Of a stretch of DNA of 39,504 nt, positions 31,199 to 37,575 are shown one piece after another. How positions within the stretch are numbered: the first letter of the stretch is position 1; each line of letters opens with the position of its first letter. This DNA is from a virus: the IMG/VR virus record IMGVR_UViG_3300036835_000512, positions 1 to 39,504 of that record; one strand, 5' to 3'. The notes under the pieces were generated by a model that did no database searches, had not been told where the DNA came from, and saw nothing but the letters and a program-made list of their open reading frames with translations. Position numbers and translations under genes: made by a program.

Positions 31199-31404
31199 GC
31201 GTGGGGCCTCCAGCGCTTGTCCCGCGGCCGCTTCGGCGTGCGCGGCTCGTCGAGGCCGAGGAGCTCCTGGCCGCAGCGCCGGCAGCGCATGCGGGCCGGC
31301 GAACCGGCGCTGCTGCCTTGGTACTCGACGGCGCTCAGGGGATGCCGGCACGGCCGCCCCGCGCCCGCGCTCCGCGTCTCGCCCTTCGTCCGCCGCCGCC
31401 CCAT
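31195..31404 (-). CDS. small zinc-ribbon protein, first gene of early operon
   Basis: A 69-aa protein from the ATG at 31404 (MGRRRTKGETRSAGAGRPCRHPLSAVEYQ). A Cys-His pair and RCRRCGQELLGLDEP make a single zinc ribbon; the ends are basic. Overlaps the XRE gene by ATGA. An 8-bp-stem hairpin sits just ahead of the start codon. Confidence 0.62.
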   Translation of the reverse strand: MGRRRTKGETRSAGAGRPCRHPLSAVEYQGSSAGSPARMRCRRCGQELLGLDEPRTPKRPRDKRWRPHA

Positions 31405-31408
31405 CGTC

Positions 31409-31427
31409 GGGGCCGGCGGCCGGCCCC
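31409..31427 (-). promoter_or_regulatory. hairpin just upstream of early operon start
   Basis: GGGGCCGG and CCGGCCCC (8 bp, three-base loop) end four bases before the ATG at 31404 on the minus strand. There is no U-run, so translation control or a protein site is more likely than termination. Confidence 0.4.
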
Positions 31428-31600
31428 CGAGATGCGCCACCGGGAGGGAACGGGCCGGGGGCGGCTCGTTAGTCTGGTGACGCCTCTCGCCGCGTGCCGC
31501 CACCACCGTCCGCGGGCGGCGCGCCGGGCGGTGGCGTGGCGGCGAGCCGCTGTGCGCCACCGTCCGCGCCCGCCGTCCGCGCGCGGCGTGGCGGCCGTTC

Positions 31601-31621
31601 CTTCCACCGTTCTTCCACCGT
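31601..31621. repeat. arm-type direct repeat pair, early-operon side of attP
   Basis: CTTCCACCGT twice, separated by one T (11-base period, one helical turn). Identical in all 21 bases to 31845-31865 on the other side of the tRNA core, about 128 bases from the core. Fits an integrase arm-binding site. Confidence 0.6.
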
Positions 31622-31748
31622 CGCCTGCCGCACGGGGCCCGCAGGGGGCCGCACGGGCGGCACGCGCGATCCCCGTGATCGGTGCGCGTTTCCGGGCGCT
31701 TGTCCCGCAATCCGCCGCTCGCTGCCGCCCGCCGCCGCTGCGCCCATT

Positions 31749-31790
31749 CTGCTTAAAAGGCAGCTGCTCTACCGACTGAGCTAACGGCTC
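31749..31790 (-). other. attP: attP core: 5' half of a tRNA-Lys(UUU) gene
   Basis: On the minus strand the 42 bases read as GAGCCGT (acceptor), TA, a D-arm GCTCAGTCGGTAGAGC, A, and an anticodon arm GCTGC-CTTTTAA-GCAG with anticodon TTT. The T-arm and 3' end are missing, so it is not a working tRNA. Its place 21 bases after the integrase stop makes it the likely attP core matching a host tRNA-Lys. Carrying the 5' half, rather than the usual 3' half, is uncommon. Confidence 0.82.
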
Positions 31791-31811
31791 GCAGTGTGTG
31801 TTCTTGCCCAC

Positions 31812-33080
31812 TTACGCCTCAGAGGCAACGCCGGAGGCCGCCGGCTTCCACCGTTCTTCCACCGTTTTCTTCCGCACCGGCACGGCCTGGAGCGTGCCGC
31901 CCGCCGCAATCCGCCGCTGGCGCCGCCCGGCGCCCGCTGGCGCCCGCGGTGGCGTCGGCCCCACCAGCGCCTCCAGCTCGGCCCGCGCGGCGGCGAGCTT
32001 GCGCCGCAGCGCGTCCGGATTGCCGTGGTTGTAGTGCCGGAAGGTCTGCGTCGTCTTGTGGCCGGTCGTCGCCATGGCGTCGGCCTCGTCCATGCCGCCG
32101 GCCTTCATGTTCGTCGCCGCCGCGTGGCGCGTGGAGTGGAACGTGAACCCGGCCACCTTCCGGCCGTAGGCCAGACCGGCGCGCCGGCACGCCGCCCGCA
32201 CCGCCGTCTTCGGATCGCCGAGGCATCCCAGCTCGGCGCCGTCTCGGTCCCGGCCGGGCCGGCACCGTGGGCCGTGGAAGAGGTACGGGCATCCGAGCTT
32301 CCGGACGGCCATCGCGGCGCGCACGGCCGCCAGGACGGGGCCCTCGATCGGCACCACGTGCGGCTCCTCCTGCTTCGCCTCGGCCGGCGGCCACGTGATC
32401 GTCTCCCGGCCCGGCGTGAGGTCCACGTAGTCGCGCCGCGTGCGAAACAGCTGGCCGCGGCGGATGCCGAGCGCGTAGGCCACGACGAAGGCGTGCTGGA
32501 GATGCGCGGCCAGTTCCGCGAGGAGCCGCGCGGCCTCGCCCGGCGGGAGGTACTTGCCGCGCCGGCTCCCTTTCTCCGAGAGCCGCGGCACGACCGGGAT
32601 CGCGGTGAGCCGGCCCTTCGTCACGGCCCACCGGAGCGCCCGCCGGAGGTAGTTGCAGTAGCGGTTGATCGTCGGGTTCGTCATGCCGCTCCGCTTCCAC
32701 GCGGCCTGCATCGCCTCGACGTGATCGTGGTGCTCCGTCACCAGCGCCGCGGGATGGATGCGGCCGAGGTCGCGGCGCACGAGGTTGAGCGCGTGCTGCT
32801 TGTTGCGGTTCCACCGATCGTTCAGCCGGTAGTGGGACTCGAGCGCGTCGCACAGGTCGGCCATCGTGAGCTTGCCCGAGACGACCGTCTCGCCGCGCGC
32901 CGCCTTGAGCATCTTGTCGGCGCGGAGCAGCCGGGCCTTCTTGATGCTGGTCGTGCCGGTTGCCTCGGGCCCGAACGGCCGGCCGCGGATCGATCCCTTG
33001 ATGTAGAGCTTCGGCGATCGCGTGCCGGTGCCGGCGTCGACCGCCTGGTAGATCCCCTCCTCGACGCGGTGCCACGCCAT
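31812..33080 (-). CDS. int: tyrosine recombinase integrase
   Basis: A 422-aa protein from the ATG at 33080 in a TAATG overlap with the small RHH-like gene. Residues 1-65 are an arm-binding-like beta domain, and 70-160 a SAM-like core-binding domain (LTMADLCDALESHYR, NRYCNYLRRALRWAVTKGRL). The catalytic residues are Arg207 in ALGIRRGQL, Lys236 in AKQEEPHVVPI, His315xxArg318 in FTFHSTRHAA, His341 in ATTGHKTT and Tyr350 in FRHYNHG. The C-terminal 60 residues are an extra Pro/Arg-rich tail. It would integrate the phage at a tRNA-Lys gene, judged from the adjoining tRNA half. The frame extends to 33785 but overlaps two other genes there. Confidence 0.95.
   Translation of the reverse strand: MAWHRVEEGIYQAVDAGTGTRSPKLYIKGSIRGRPFGPEATGTTSIKKARLLRADKMLKAARGETVVSGKLTMADLCDALESHYRLNDRWNRNKQHALNLVRRDLGRIHPAALVTEHHDHVEAMQAAWKRSGMTNPTINRYCNYLRRALRWAVTKGRLTAIPVVPRLSEKGSRRGKYLPPGEAARLLAELAAHLQHAFVVAYALGIRRGQLFRTRRDYVDLTPGRETITWPPAEAKQEEPHVVPIEGPVLAAVRAAMAVRKLGCPYLFHGPRCRPGRDRDGAELGCLGDPKTAVRAACRRAGLAYGRKVAGFTFHSTRHAAATNMKAGGMDEADAMATTGHKTTQTFRHYNHGNPDALRRKLAAARAELEALVGPTPPRAPAGAGRRQRRIAAGGTLQAVPVRKKTVEERWKPAASGVASEA
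31845..31865. repeat. arm-type direct repeat pair, integrase side of attP
   Basis: Second exact 21-base copy, inside the last codons of the integrase gene, where it encodes TVEERWK. About 55 bases from the tRNA core. The integrase C-terminus thus doubles as a probable integrase binding site. Confidence 0.6.
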
Positions 33081-33286
33081 TAGCGCACCGCCCCCGGCGC
33101 GGGCGTCGCCAGGTACGCCGCGATCGCCGCCGCCAGCGTGTCGCGGATCGGCCGGCGCTCTTGGGCCGCGCGGACCTTCAATTGCCAGAGGAGCGCGGGC
33201 GGCAGCTGCACACTCCACCGGGCCCACTCGGTCGTGGGCGCCTCGGGGTGCTTGGCGGCCGGGGCCGCCGTGCGGGATTTTGCCAT
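33080..33286 (-). CDS. small RHH-like DNA-binding protein upstream of integrase
   Basis: A 68-aa protein. EWARWSVQLPPALLWQLKVRAAQERRPIRDTLAAAIAAYL has the strand-helix-helix layout of ribbon-helix-helix regulators. The stop overlaps the integrase start (TAATG), so the two are co-expressed. It is preceded by a promoter whose expected start is at or next to its own ATG, with no ribosome site, suggesting a leaderless message. It probably controls integrase or directionality. Confidence 0.72.
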   Translation of the reverse strand: MAKSRTAAPAAKHPEAPTTEWARWSVQLPPALLWQLKVRAAQERRPIRDTLAAAIAAYLATPAPGAVR

Positions 33287-33293
33287 GCGGCGA

Positions 33294-33323
33294 ACTATAC
33301 GTGCTGTCCCGCATAGCTAGCAA
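33294..33323 (-). promoter_or_regulatory. promoter for RHH-integrase operon, possibly leaderless
   Basis: TATAGT (33294-33299) with TTGCTA (33318-33323) at 18-base spacing on the minus strand. Only seven bases separate the -10 box from the ATG at 33286, so transcription would begin at or beside the start codon. The -35 overlaps the stop of the excisionase-like gene. Confidence 0.55.
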
Positions 33324-33697
33324 CCGCCCGCGGCCAGCCACCGGAGGACCACGCCTTTCCGCCAGCGGACTTTGCCACCGCGGCGCGTCTGGCAGCGGCC
33401 GGGAATGGCGTCCCGATGGTGCTCGATCCACGACCGCGAGCGGCCGGTCAGCCGGACAAGGTCGTCGATCGTGACGCGCTCGTCCGAGGCGTCCGCGAAG
33501 ACGTGCTCGGCGCGCCGGGCGTGCTCCGCGAGCCGGCGCGTGCCGTAGAGGATGGCGGCGTTCAACCGGGCCTGCTCGTCGGCGAGCAGCGCCAGCCGAT
33601 CCGCGAGCGCCGCGGGCTCGAGGCCCGCGAGCTCCTGGAGCAGCGTGCCCGGCGGCGTCGTGACCCGCTGCACCGTAGCCACCGACGACGCCCCCAT
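33317..33697 (-). CDS. excisionase-like DNA-binding protein
   Basis: A 126-aa protein. The N-terminal 70 residues are helical (LLQELAGLEPAALADRLALLADEQARLNAAILYGTRRLAEHARRAEHVF). The C-terminal part, VTIDDLVRLTGRSRSWIEHHRDAIPGRCQTRRGGKVRWRKGVVLRWL, is a MerR/AlpA-type winged helix as in excisionases. It is encoded just upstream of the RHH-integrase pair. A role in excision or as a regulator is inferred. Confidence 0.72.
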   Translation of the reverse strand: MGASSVATVQRVTTPPGTLLQELAGLEPAALADRLALLADEQARLNAAILYGTRRLAEHARRAEHVFADASDERVTIDDLVRLTGRSRSWIEHHRDAIPGRCQTRRGGKVRWRKGVVLRWLAAGGC

Positions 33698-33698
33698 C

Positions 33699-33737
33699 GC
33701 GGCGCTCGGGATAGCGCCGCCAGCCGGAGTGTGTCAA
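33699..33737 (-). promoter_or_regulatory. promoter and inverted-repeat operator of excisionase-like gene
   Basis: On the minus strand TTGACA (33732-33737) is followed after 18 bases by TATCCC (33708-33713). GCGGCGCT (33699-33706) and AGCGCCGC (33713-33720) form a perfect 8-bp inverted repeat across the -10 and start region, two bases from the ATG at 33697. This fits repression, probably by a dimeric regulator. Confidence 0.55.
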
Positions 33738-33753
33738 GCTACTACGTCTGGGA

Positions 33754-33774
33754 TGCAGGTTTGCAGCATTGCAG
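33754..33774. repeat. three TGCAG iterons at 8-bp spacing
   Basis: TGCAG starts at 33754, 33762 and 33770, upstream of the excisionase-like gene's promoter, in an AT-richer stretch. Likely regulator or directionality-factor binding sites. Confidence 0.45.
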
Positions 33775-33785
33775 CACAACGACAT

Positions 33786-34067
33786 TTAGCGCGGTGCCGG
33801 GCGCCCGCGTTCGCGGCGGGCGAGGCATTCCTCGAGGAGCCGGAGGCCGAGCTCGTTCAGCGCGAGCCCTTCGCGCTTCGCCCAGCGCGCGAGCCGCTGC
33901 GCGAGCGGCCGGGGCACGTGGATCACGCGGTCATGCGCGGCGGCGTAGAGCACGGCCTGCGCCCACGACGTGCGGCCTTTGCGGCGCTCGTCGTGCGCGC
34001 GCTGCGCCATCAGGTCCCACAGGTCGTCGGGGATGCGAATGCCGTGACCGTCTGTCCGTTTGGGCAT
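33786..34067 (-). CDS. ribbon-helix-helix-like protein, possible tandem RHH
   Basis: A 93-aa protein from the ATG at 34067; an ATG at 34112 would add 15 residues. GIRIPDDLWDLMAQRAHDERRKGRTSWAQAVLYAA and VIHVPRPLAQRLARWAKREGLALNELGLRLLEECLARR each look like a strand followed by two helices, as in Arc/CopG-type domains. It is read divergently from the plus-strand ATPase operon across a short AT-rich control region, the place of a lysogeny or operon repressor. That role is inferred from position. Confidence 0.65.
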   Translation of the reverse strand: MPKRTDGHGIRIPDDLWDLMAQRAHDERRKGRTSWAQAVLYAAAHDRVIHVPRPLAQRLARWAKREGLALNELGLRLLEECLARRERGRPAPR

Positions 34068-34090
34068 GCGCGCCCTGTTTTGCCGATGTG

Positions 34091-34149
34091 TTGCCAAGTG
34101 ACAAACGCTCATTTCATGGTTGACATCATCGCGCCAGTGGCCGTATGAG
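34091..34149 (+). promoter_or_regulatory. divergent control region with consensus -35 for plus operon
   Basis: A perfect TTGACA (34120-34125) and TATGAG (34144-34149) with 18-base spacing point to the plus operon. TTGCCA-AG-TGACAA (34091-34104) is a near-perfect inverted repeat upstream. The region lies between the RHH-like gene and the ATPase operon. Confidence 0.6.
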
Positions 34150-34198
34150 GGCCACCTCGTCGCGCACCGAGCTCGCGCGTCAGTTCCGGGGGCCCGCT

Positions 34199-34546
34199 AT
34201 GGGGAGGAGTCGTCTCGTGGCCGAGGCGGATCGTTTGCGGGCGGCCGTCGCCGCGGGAGCCTGGAAGCGCTCACTCGCTATCTGCCTCAAGTTGACCGCG
34301 GCCTTCACGGAACTCGTGAACGTGGCAGAGCCCCCCGGGCGTGCCGCCCTGACGGCTCGCGCCGGCACGAATCTGATTCCATTGACCGACCTGGCGCACG
34401 AGATGAATCGGGACCGCCGCACGGTCGAGCGCCGACTGACGGTGCGCGGCTGCGACATCCAGCGCTTCGGACGCGTCGCGCTGGTCGAACGTGACGTCGC
34501 GATCGCGGCGGTCAACTCCTTCGAGCGCGTCCGGAAGCTCGGATGA
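34199..34546 (+). CDS. HTH-containing small protein, first gene of ATPase operon
   Basis: A 115-aa protein from the ATG at 34199, about 43 bases after the predicted transcription start; an ATG at 34145 would overlap the -10 box and is rejected. The N-terminal half is helical. The second half, LIPLTDLAHEMNRDRRTVERRLTVRGCDIQRFGRVALVERDVAIAAV, resembles a MerR/excisionase-like winged helix. It is probably a regulator or initiator accessory protein. The stop overlaps the next gene by ATGA. Confidence 0.62.
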   Translation: MGRSRLVAEADRLRAAVAAGAWKRSLAICLKLTAAFTELVNVAEPPGRAALTARAGTNLIPLTDLAHEMNRDRRTVERRLTVRGCDIQRFGRVALVERDVAIAAVNSFERVRKLG

Positions 34547-34671
34547 TCGCGCTGCTCTGGGGCGTCTGCGCCGGCTTCGCTGCCGGCTTCCTGTGGGGAA
34601 AGGCCGCGACGCTGCGCCGGGTCCGGCGGCGGCTCGGCGGCCGGCTCGAACTCCCGCGGCAGACGGCATGA
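34543..34671 (+). CDS. 42-aa membrane peptide
   Basis: MIALLWGVCAGFAAGFLWG is a membrane helix, followed by a basic segment (KAATLRRVRRRLGGRLELP). It starts in an ATGA overlap with the previous gene and ends at the TGA at 34669-34671, just before the ATPase gene. It is short but well placed, with no empty space around it. Confidence 0.5.
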   Translation: MIALLWGVCAGFAAGFLWGKAATLRRVRRRLGGRLELPRQTA

Positions 34672-34684
34672 GCGAGGGGAGCCG

Positions 34685-35785
34685 ATGGGGATGCTGACGG
34701 CGCTCGGCACGGGCCAGGGGTATCTGAAGGCCGGGTTTCTCGGGTTCCAAAAGAGCGGCAAGACGTACACCGCGGCCGAGCTCGCCATCGGGGTCCGCCA
34801 GTTCTTCAAGCTCCCGGGGCCGATCGCCATGTTCGACACGGAAGGCGGCGCCGAATACGTCGCCGTCCGGATCAAGCGCGAGACCGGCCTCGACCTGGTC
34901 GGCGTCCGCGCCCGCGCCTTCGACGACATGGTGGCCTTCGGCCACGAGTGCGTGCAGGCCGGCGTCGCCGTGGCGATCGTCGACTCCGTCACGCATACGT
35001 GGCGCGAGCTCTGCGATGCGTATCTCAAGCAAGTGAACGAGCGGCGCGCCCTCTACGCGAAGGCGAAGGGCTGGAAGTTCACGCCGCAGCGCACGCTCGA
35101 GTTCCAGGACTGGGGCACCGTGAAGGGCCTGTGGAATGATCGCTGGACCGAGTTTTACTTGAATAGCCCGCTCCATCTGATCATCTGCGGCCGCGCCGGC
35201 TACGAGTATGACTTCGAGGAGACCGAGGAGGGCCGCAAGGAGCTCGTCAAGACCGGCGTCAAGATGCGGACCGAGGGCGAGTTCGGCTTCGAGCCCTCGC
35301 TGCTGGTCGAGATGGAGCGCACGCACGTCGGTGAGGGCCGCCGCGCGAAGCTCGGCCGGCTCGCCACGGTGATCGGCGACCGCTTCGGCGTGCTCGACGG
35401 CGCGACCTGCGTCAATCCGACGTTCAAGTTCTTTCTGCCGCACGTGCGGCTGCTGAAGCCCGGCGCGCATGCACCAGTGGATACTGCGGTCAAGACGGAT
35501 GCCGGCGTCGACGAGGAGGGCGGCGATGCGTGGGCCCGCGAGCGCCGCACGCGCCAGATCCTCGCCGAAGAGATCCAGGGCGAGCTCGTCGCCGCCTATC
35601 CCGGCCAGACGAGCCCGGAGAAGCAGGCGAAGGCGCGGCTACTCCACGAGCTGTTCGGCACGCGGTCCTGGACGGCGGTCGAGAGCCTCGACTCGGGCAA
35701 GCTGCGCGACGGGCTGCACCGGCTGCGCGATCGGCTCGCGACGATCGGCGCGCCACCGCCGCCCCAGGAAGGAGAGTCCCGATGA
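34685..35785 (+). CDS. RecA-like phage ATPase (Sak4/AAA_24 type)
   Basis: A 366-aa protein with GAGGGGAG upstream. Walker A is GFQKSGKT at residues 20-27; Walker B is AVAIVDSVTH with Asp100. AMFDTEGGAEYV, FQDWGTVKGLWNDRW and LHLIICGRAGYEYDF fit the single-ATPase-domain phage recombinase family (Sak4-like), which loads or anneals single-stranded DNA. The C-terminal 80 residues are helical (LLHELFGTRSWTAVESLDSGKLRDGLHRLRDRL). A role in recombination-dependent replication is likely but not proven by sequence. Confidence 0.83.
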   Translation: MGMLTALGTGQGYLKAGFLGFQKSGKTYTAAELAIGVRQFFKLPGPIAMFDTEGGAEYVAVRIKRETGLDLVGVRARAFDDMVAFGHECVQAGVAVAIVDSVTHTWRELCDAYLKQVNERRALYAKAKGWKFTPQRTLEFQDWGTVKGLWNDRWTEFYLNSPLHLIICGRAGYEYDFEETEEGRKELVKTGVKMRTEGEFGFEPSLLVEMERTHVGEGRRAKLGRLATVIGDRFGVLDGATCVNPTFKFFLPHVRLLKPGAHAPVDTAVKTDAGVDEEGGDAWARERRTRQILAEEIQGELVAAYPGQTSPEKQAKARLLHELFGTRSWTAVESLDSGKLRDGLHRLRDRLATIGAPPPPQEGESR

Positions 35786-35982
35786 TGCGGCCCCTCGAGT
35801 ACCGGGTCCGGTCCGATCGCTCGAAGCACGTGACCGACCTCCGCGACGAGTGGGCGCCGGCCACGACGGCGCGGATCGCCGAGGAGGTCGTCTCGCTCCT
35901 CGCCGTGCGCGATGCGAGCGCCGTACTCGAGATTCGCACGCGGCGGGATGCGGAGCGCACCTCGCGGCGGCGGGAGCGCTGA
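35782..35982 (+). CDS. small hypothetical protein after ATPase
   Basis: A 66-aa protein (MMRPLEYRVRSDRSKHVTDLRDEWAPATTARIAEEVVSLLAVRDASAVLEI...) with GGAAGGAGAG upstream. The ATPase stop overlaps its start. Mixed alpha/beta, with a basic end. No family was recognised. Confidence 0.6.
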   Translation: MMRPLEYRVRSDRSKHVTDLRDEWAPATTARIAEEVVSLLAVRDASAVLEIRTRRDAERTSRRRER

Positions 35983-35984
35983 CC

Positions 35985-36188
35985 ATGCGGACCGCGCTCT
36001 CCCGCCTGGAGCGCGAGGCCCTCCACGCGCGCGAGGCCAAACGCTGCGCGCGCGAGGGCCATCCCAAGTCGCGGACGTTCTGGCAGATGGGCGACTACGC
36101 GACGCCGGATCGGCTCGTCTGCGGGCTGTGCTTCGCGACGCTCGCTCAACGGCGCCACGCGGGCGGCGCCGAGCCGCCCTCGCGGTAG
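35985..36188 (+). CDS. small zinc-ribbon-like protein, end of plus operon
   Basis: A 67-aa protein (MRTALSRLEREALHAREAKRCAREGHPKSR...). CAREGH and CGLC supply a Cys-His/Cys-Cys set 28 residues apart, a loose zinc ribbon. It follows the previous stop by two bases. Its 3' end overlaps the convergent small membrane-protein gene on the minus strand by 43 bases. Confidence 0.58.
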   Translation: MRTALSRLEREALHAREAKRCAREGHPKSRTFWQMGDYATPDRLVCGLCFATLAQRRHAGGAEPPSR

Positions 36189-36286
36189 CCGCGCACGGCG
36201 ACGAGCAGCTCGACCGCGAGGAGCACCAGCGCCGCGAGGAGGAGAAGCACGAGCACCTGGCCGACGAGCTGCAGCAGGCGCCGCAC
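36146..36286 (-). CDS. small membrane protein after endolysin (holin candidate)
   Basis: A 46-aa protein from a GTG at 36286, five bases after the endolysin TGA. RRLLQLVGQVLVLLLLAALVLLAVELLVAV is one long hydrophobic helix, with a short charged C-terminus (RGYREGGSAPPAWRR). No ribosome site is visible, so translation may depend on re-initiation after the endolysin. Position and topology suggest a holin; this is inference. Confidence 0.52.
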   Translation of the reverse strand: MRRLLQLVGQVLVLLLLAALVLLAVELLVAVRGYREGGSAPPAWRR

Positions 36287-36291
36287 CGCGC

Positions 36292-36852
36292 TCAGGTATG
36301 CGCGATCGCGTTCAAGAACTTCTCGGCGTAGCCGGCGATCGTGGAGGCGCAGTCGGTGCCATTGACGATCCGCCGCGCATTGTACCAATCGGTCATGTCG
36401 GCCGTGAAGTAGTCGGCGAGCTTCTTGCCGGTGAAGTCGCCGTCCGCCATGCCCTCCCAGATGATTCGCTGCGCGATGGCCGGTTCGAGCGCGAGGTCCG
36501 GCGTCGCCACGAGCCGGCCGCCGAGGCCGAGCTTCGCGTCCTGGCTCTTGTAGTTGTCTTCCCAGGTCAGCTGCACGTAGCCGCGCCCGTAGAAGGGATA
36601 GTACGGCTTCGCCTTGAGGTACGCCTCGCCGCCGTACTCGCTCAGGGGCGCCATCGTAAACGCGGTCTCGTGGTAGGTCGTGGCGAGCAGGTAGGCGAGC
36701 TCCCGATCGCCATAGTGGTACCGTTCCGGCTCCGGCGGATTCTGCTGGTCGTAGTAGTCGAGGAACACGTTCAGGCCGTCGACCTGCTGCTGCGTGAAGC
36801 TCTTGAAGAGGTAGCAGCGCAGATTGTCAAAAAAGTAATCGCGATGGATCAT
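36292..36852 (-). CDS. GH19-like endolysin (lysozyme/chitinase fold)
   Basis: A 186-aa protein with AGGAGC upstream. ELAYLLATTYHETAFTMAPLSEYGGEAYLKAKPYYPFYGRGYVQLTWEDNY carries the GH19-type active-site layout, with Glu62 in YHETAF as the probable acid and GRGYVQLTW as the second landmark. The C-terminus includes ADYFTADMTDWYNARRIVNGTD. It has no signal peptide, so it needs a holin to reach the cell wall. It degrades peptidoglycan at lysis. Its base composition is less GC-rich than its neighbours. Confidence 0.88.
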   Translation of the reverse strand: MIHRDYFFDNLRCYLFKSFTQQQVDGLNVFLDYYDQQNPPEPERYHYGDRELAYLLATTYHETAFTMAPLSEYGGEAYLKAKPYYPFYGRGYVQLTWEDNYKSQDAKLGLGGRLVATPDLALEPAIAQRIIWEGMADGDFTGKKLADYFTADMTDWYNARRIVNGTDCASTIAGYAEKFLNAIAHT

Positions 36853-36861
36853 GGTTTGCTC

Positions 36862-37575
36862 CTAGGGACGCGGCGTGCAAAAGACGCTGACGACCATCGT
36901 CAGCGTGCCGGTTTTCGTGAAGTCCTTGATCACGCCGAGCGCCGCCTCCCAGCCGAGCGGCGGCTCCTCGGTCGTCGGGCCAGACTCCAAGGCGTGAAAC
37001 TTCGTCTGATCATCCGGGTTGCTGACGATGCCGCGCACGCCGCCGCCCGTGACCTGCTGGTCCGGATCGCAGGGGATGGTCAGCGTGAGCACTTCGCCCG
37101 TATCGGGTCCGATGCTGCTGCCGACAGCATCGGAGCGCACCACGATCGCCGCGGTGCTCCCGGCGCCGGTCGGCCCAGTCGCTCCGGTCACGCCCGTCGC
37201 GCCCATCGCGCCGGGGTTGCCGGCCGGACCTGGCGGCCCGATCGCGCCGGCTGGGCCCGCACCGCCCGGCGGCCCTCCCGCGCCGGCCGGGCCGGTGGCA
37301 CCCGTGGGACCGACGGGTCCTTGCGGGCCTTGGGCACCGGTCGGCCCGGCGGGCGGCGCGACGGCCTCCGGGCAGACGGCGAGCGGGTCGGCACGCCGGC
37401 ACGCGGCCTCGACGCCGCCCGCGCATTGCCGCGCCGCCCGGCCGGTGAGCGTGCTGCAGAGGCTCGCCACGCGCGCCTCGCAGACCGCGCGGCAGAGCGC
37501 CGCCTTCGAGGCGACGGTGGCGGCCGGCGCCGTGGGACTGGCGAGCGCGGCGGCGATCCAGAACGCCAGCATCAC
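36862..37575 (-). CDS. secreted collagen-like protein with Cys-rich head
   Basis: A 237-aa protein. [22 protein letters not shown] is a plausible Sec signal peptide. Residues 25-70 contain six Cys ([36 protein letters not shown]). Residues 75-145 are collagen-like Gly-X-Y triplets ([19 protein letters not shown] and others), and a C-terminal globular domain follows with two Cys ([16 protein letters not shown]). Collagen-like repeats are common in virion fibres, but a signal peptide implies export during infection or lysogeny. Coupled by ATGA to the barrel-like lipoprotein gene. Function unknown. Confidence 0.78.
   Translation of the reverse strand: MMLAFWIAAALASPTAPAATVASKAALCRAVCEARVASLCSTLTGRAARQCAGGVEAACRRADPLAVCPEAVAPPAGPTGAQGPQGPVGPTGATGPAGAGGPPGGAGPAGAIGPPGPAGNPGAMGATGVTGATGPTGAGSTAAIVVRSDAVGSSIGPDTGEVLTLTIPCDPDQQVTGGGVRGIVSNPDDQTKFHALESGPTTEEPPLGWEAALGVIKDFTKTGTLTMVVSVFCTPRP

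Larger units (their letters stand above)
31405..31811. other. attP region without genes
   Basis: About 400 bases between integrase and the early operon with no convincing gene; open frames here are low-complexity Arg/Ala/Gly/Pro. It holds the tRNA-derived core (31749-31790), one pair of arm-type repeats (31601-31621), an inverted repeat (31662-31689, arms ACGCGC/GCGCGT with internal GATC on both sides) and a hairpin (31409-31427). A sigma-70 promoter for the early operon was not obvious by eye. Confidence 0.6.

Noticed and set aside
29375-31480. Plus-strand open frame of 701 codons
   Set aside because: Antisense to a chain of coupled minus-strand genes including RusA and the XRE regulator; no recognisable motif.
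31469-31747. Minus-strand frame containing VRQATVEERWK
   Set aside because: It resembles the integrase C-terminus only across the 21-bp repeat; the rest is low complexity, so it is read as a duplicated arm site and not a gene.
31749-31790. A functional phage-encoded tRNA-Lys
   Set aside because: Acceptor 5' strand, D-arm and anticodon arm are present, but no T-arm or 3' acceptor strand follows, so it is treated as an att core.
33083-33785. Upstream extension of integrase to 657 aa
   Set aside because: It runs through the RHH-like and excisionase-like genes; the catalytic and arm domains are complete from the ATG at 33080.
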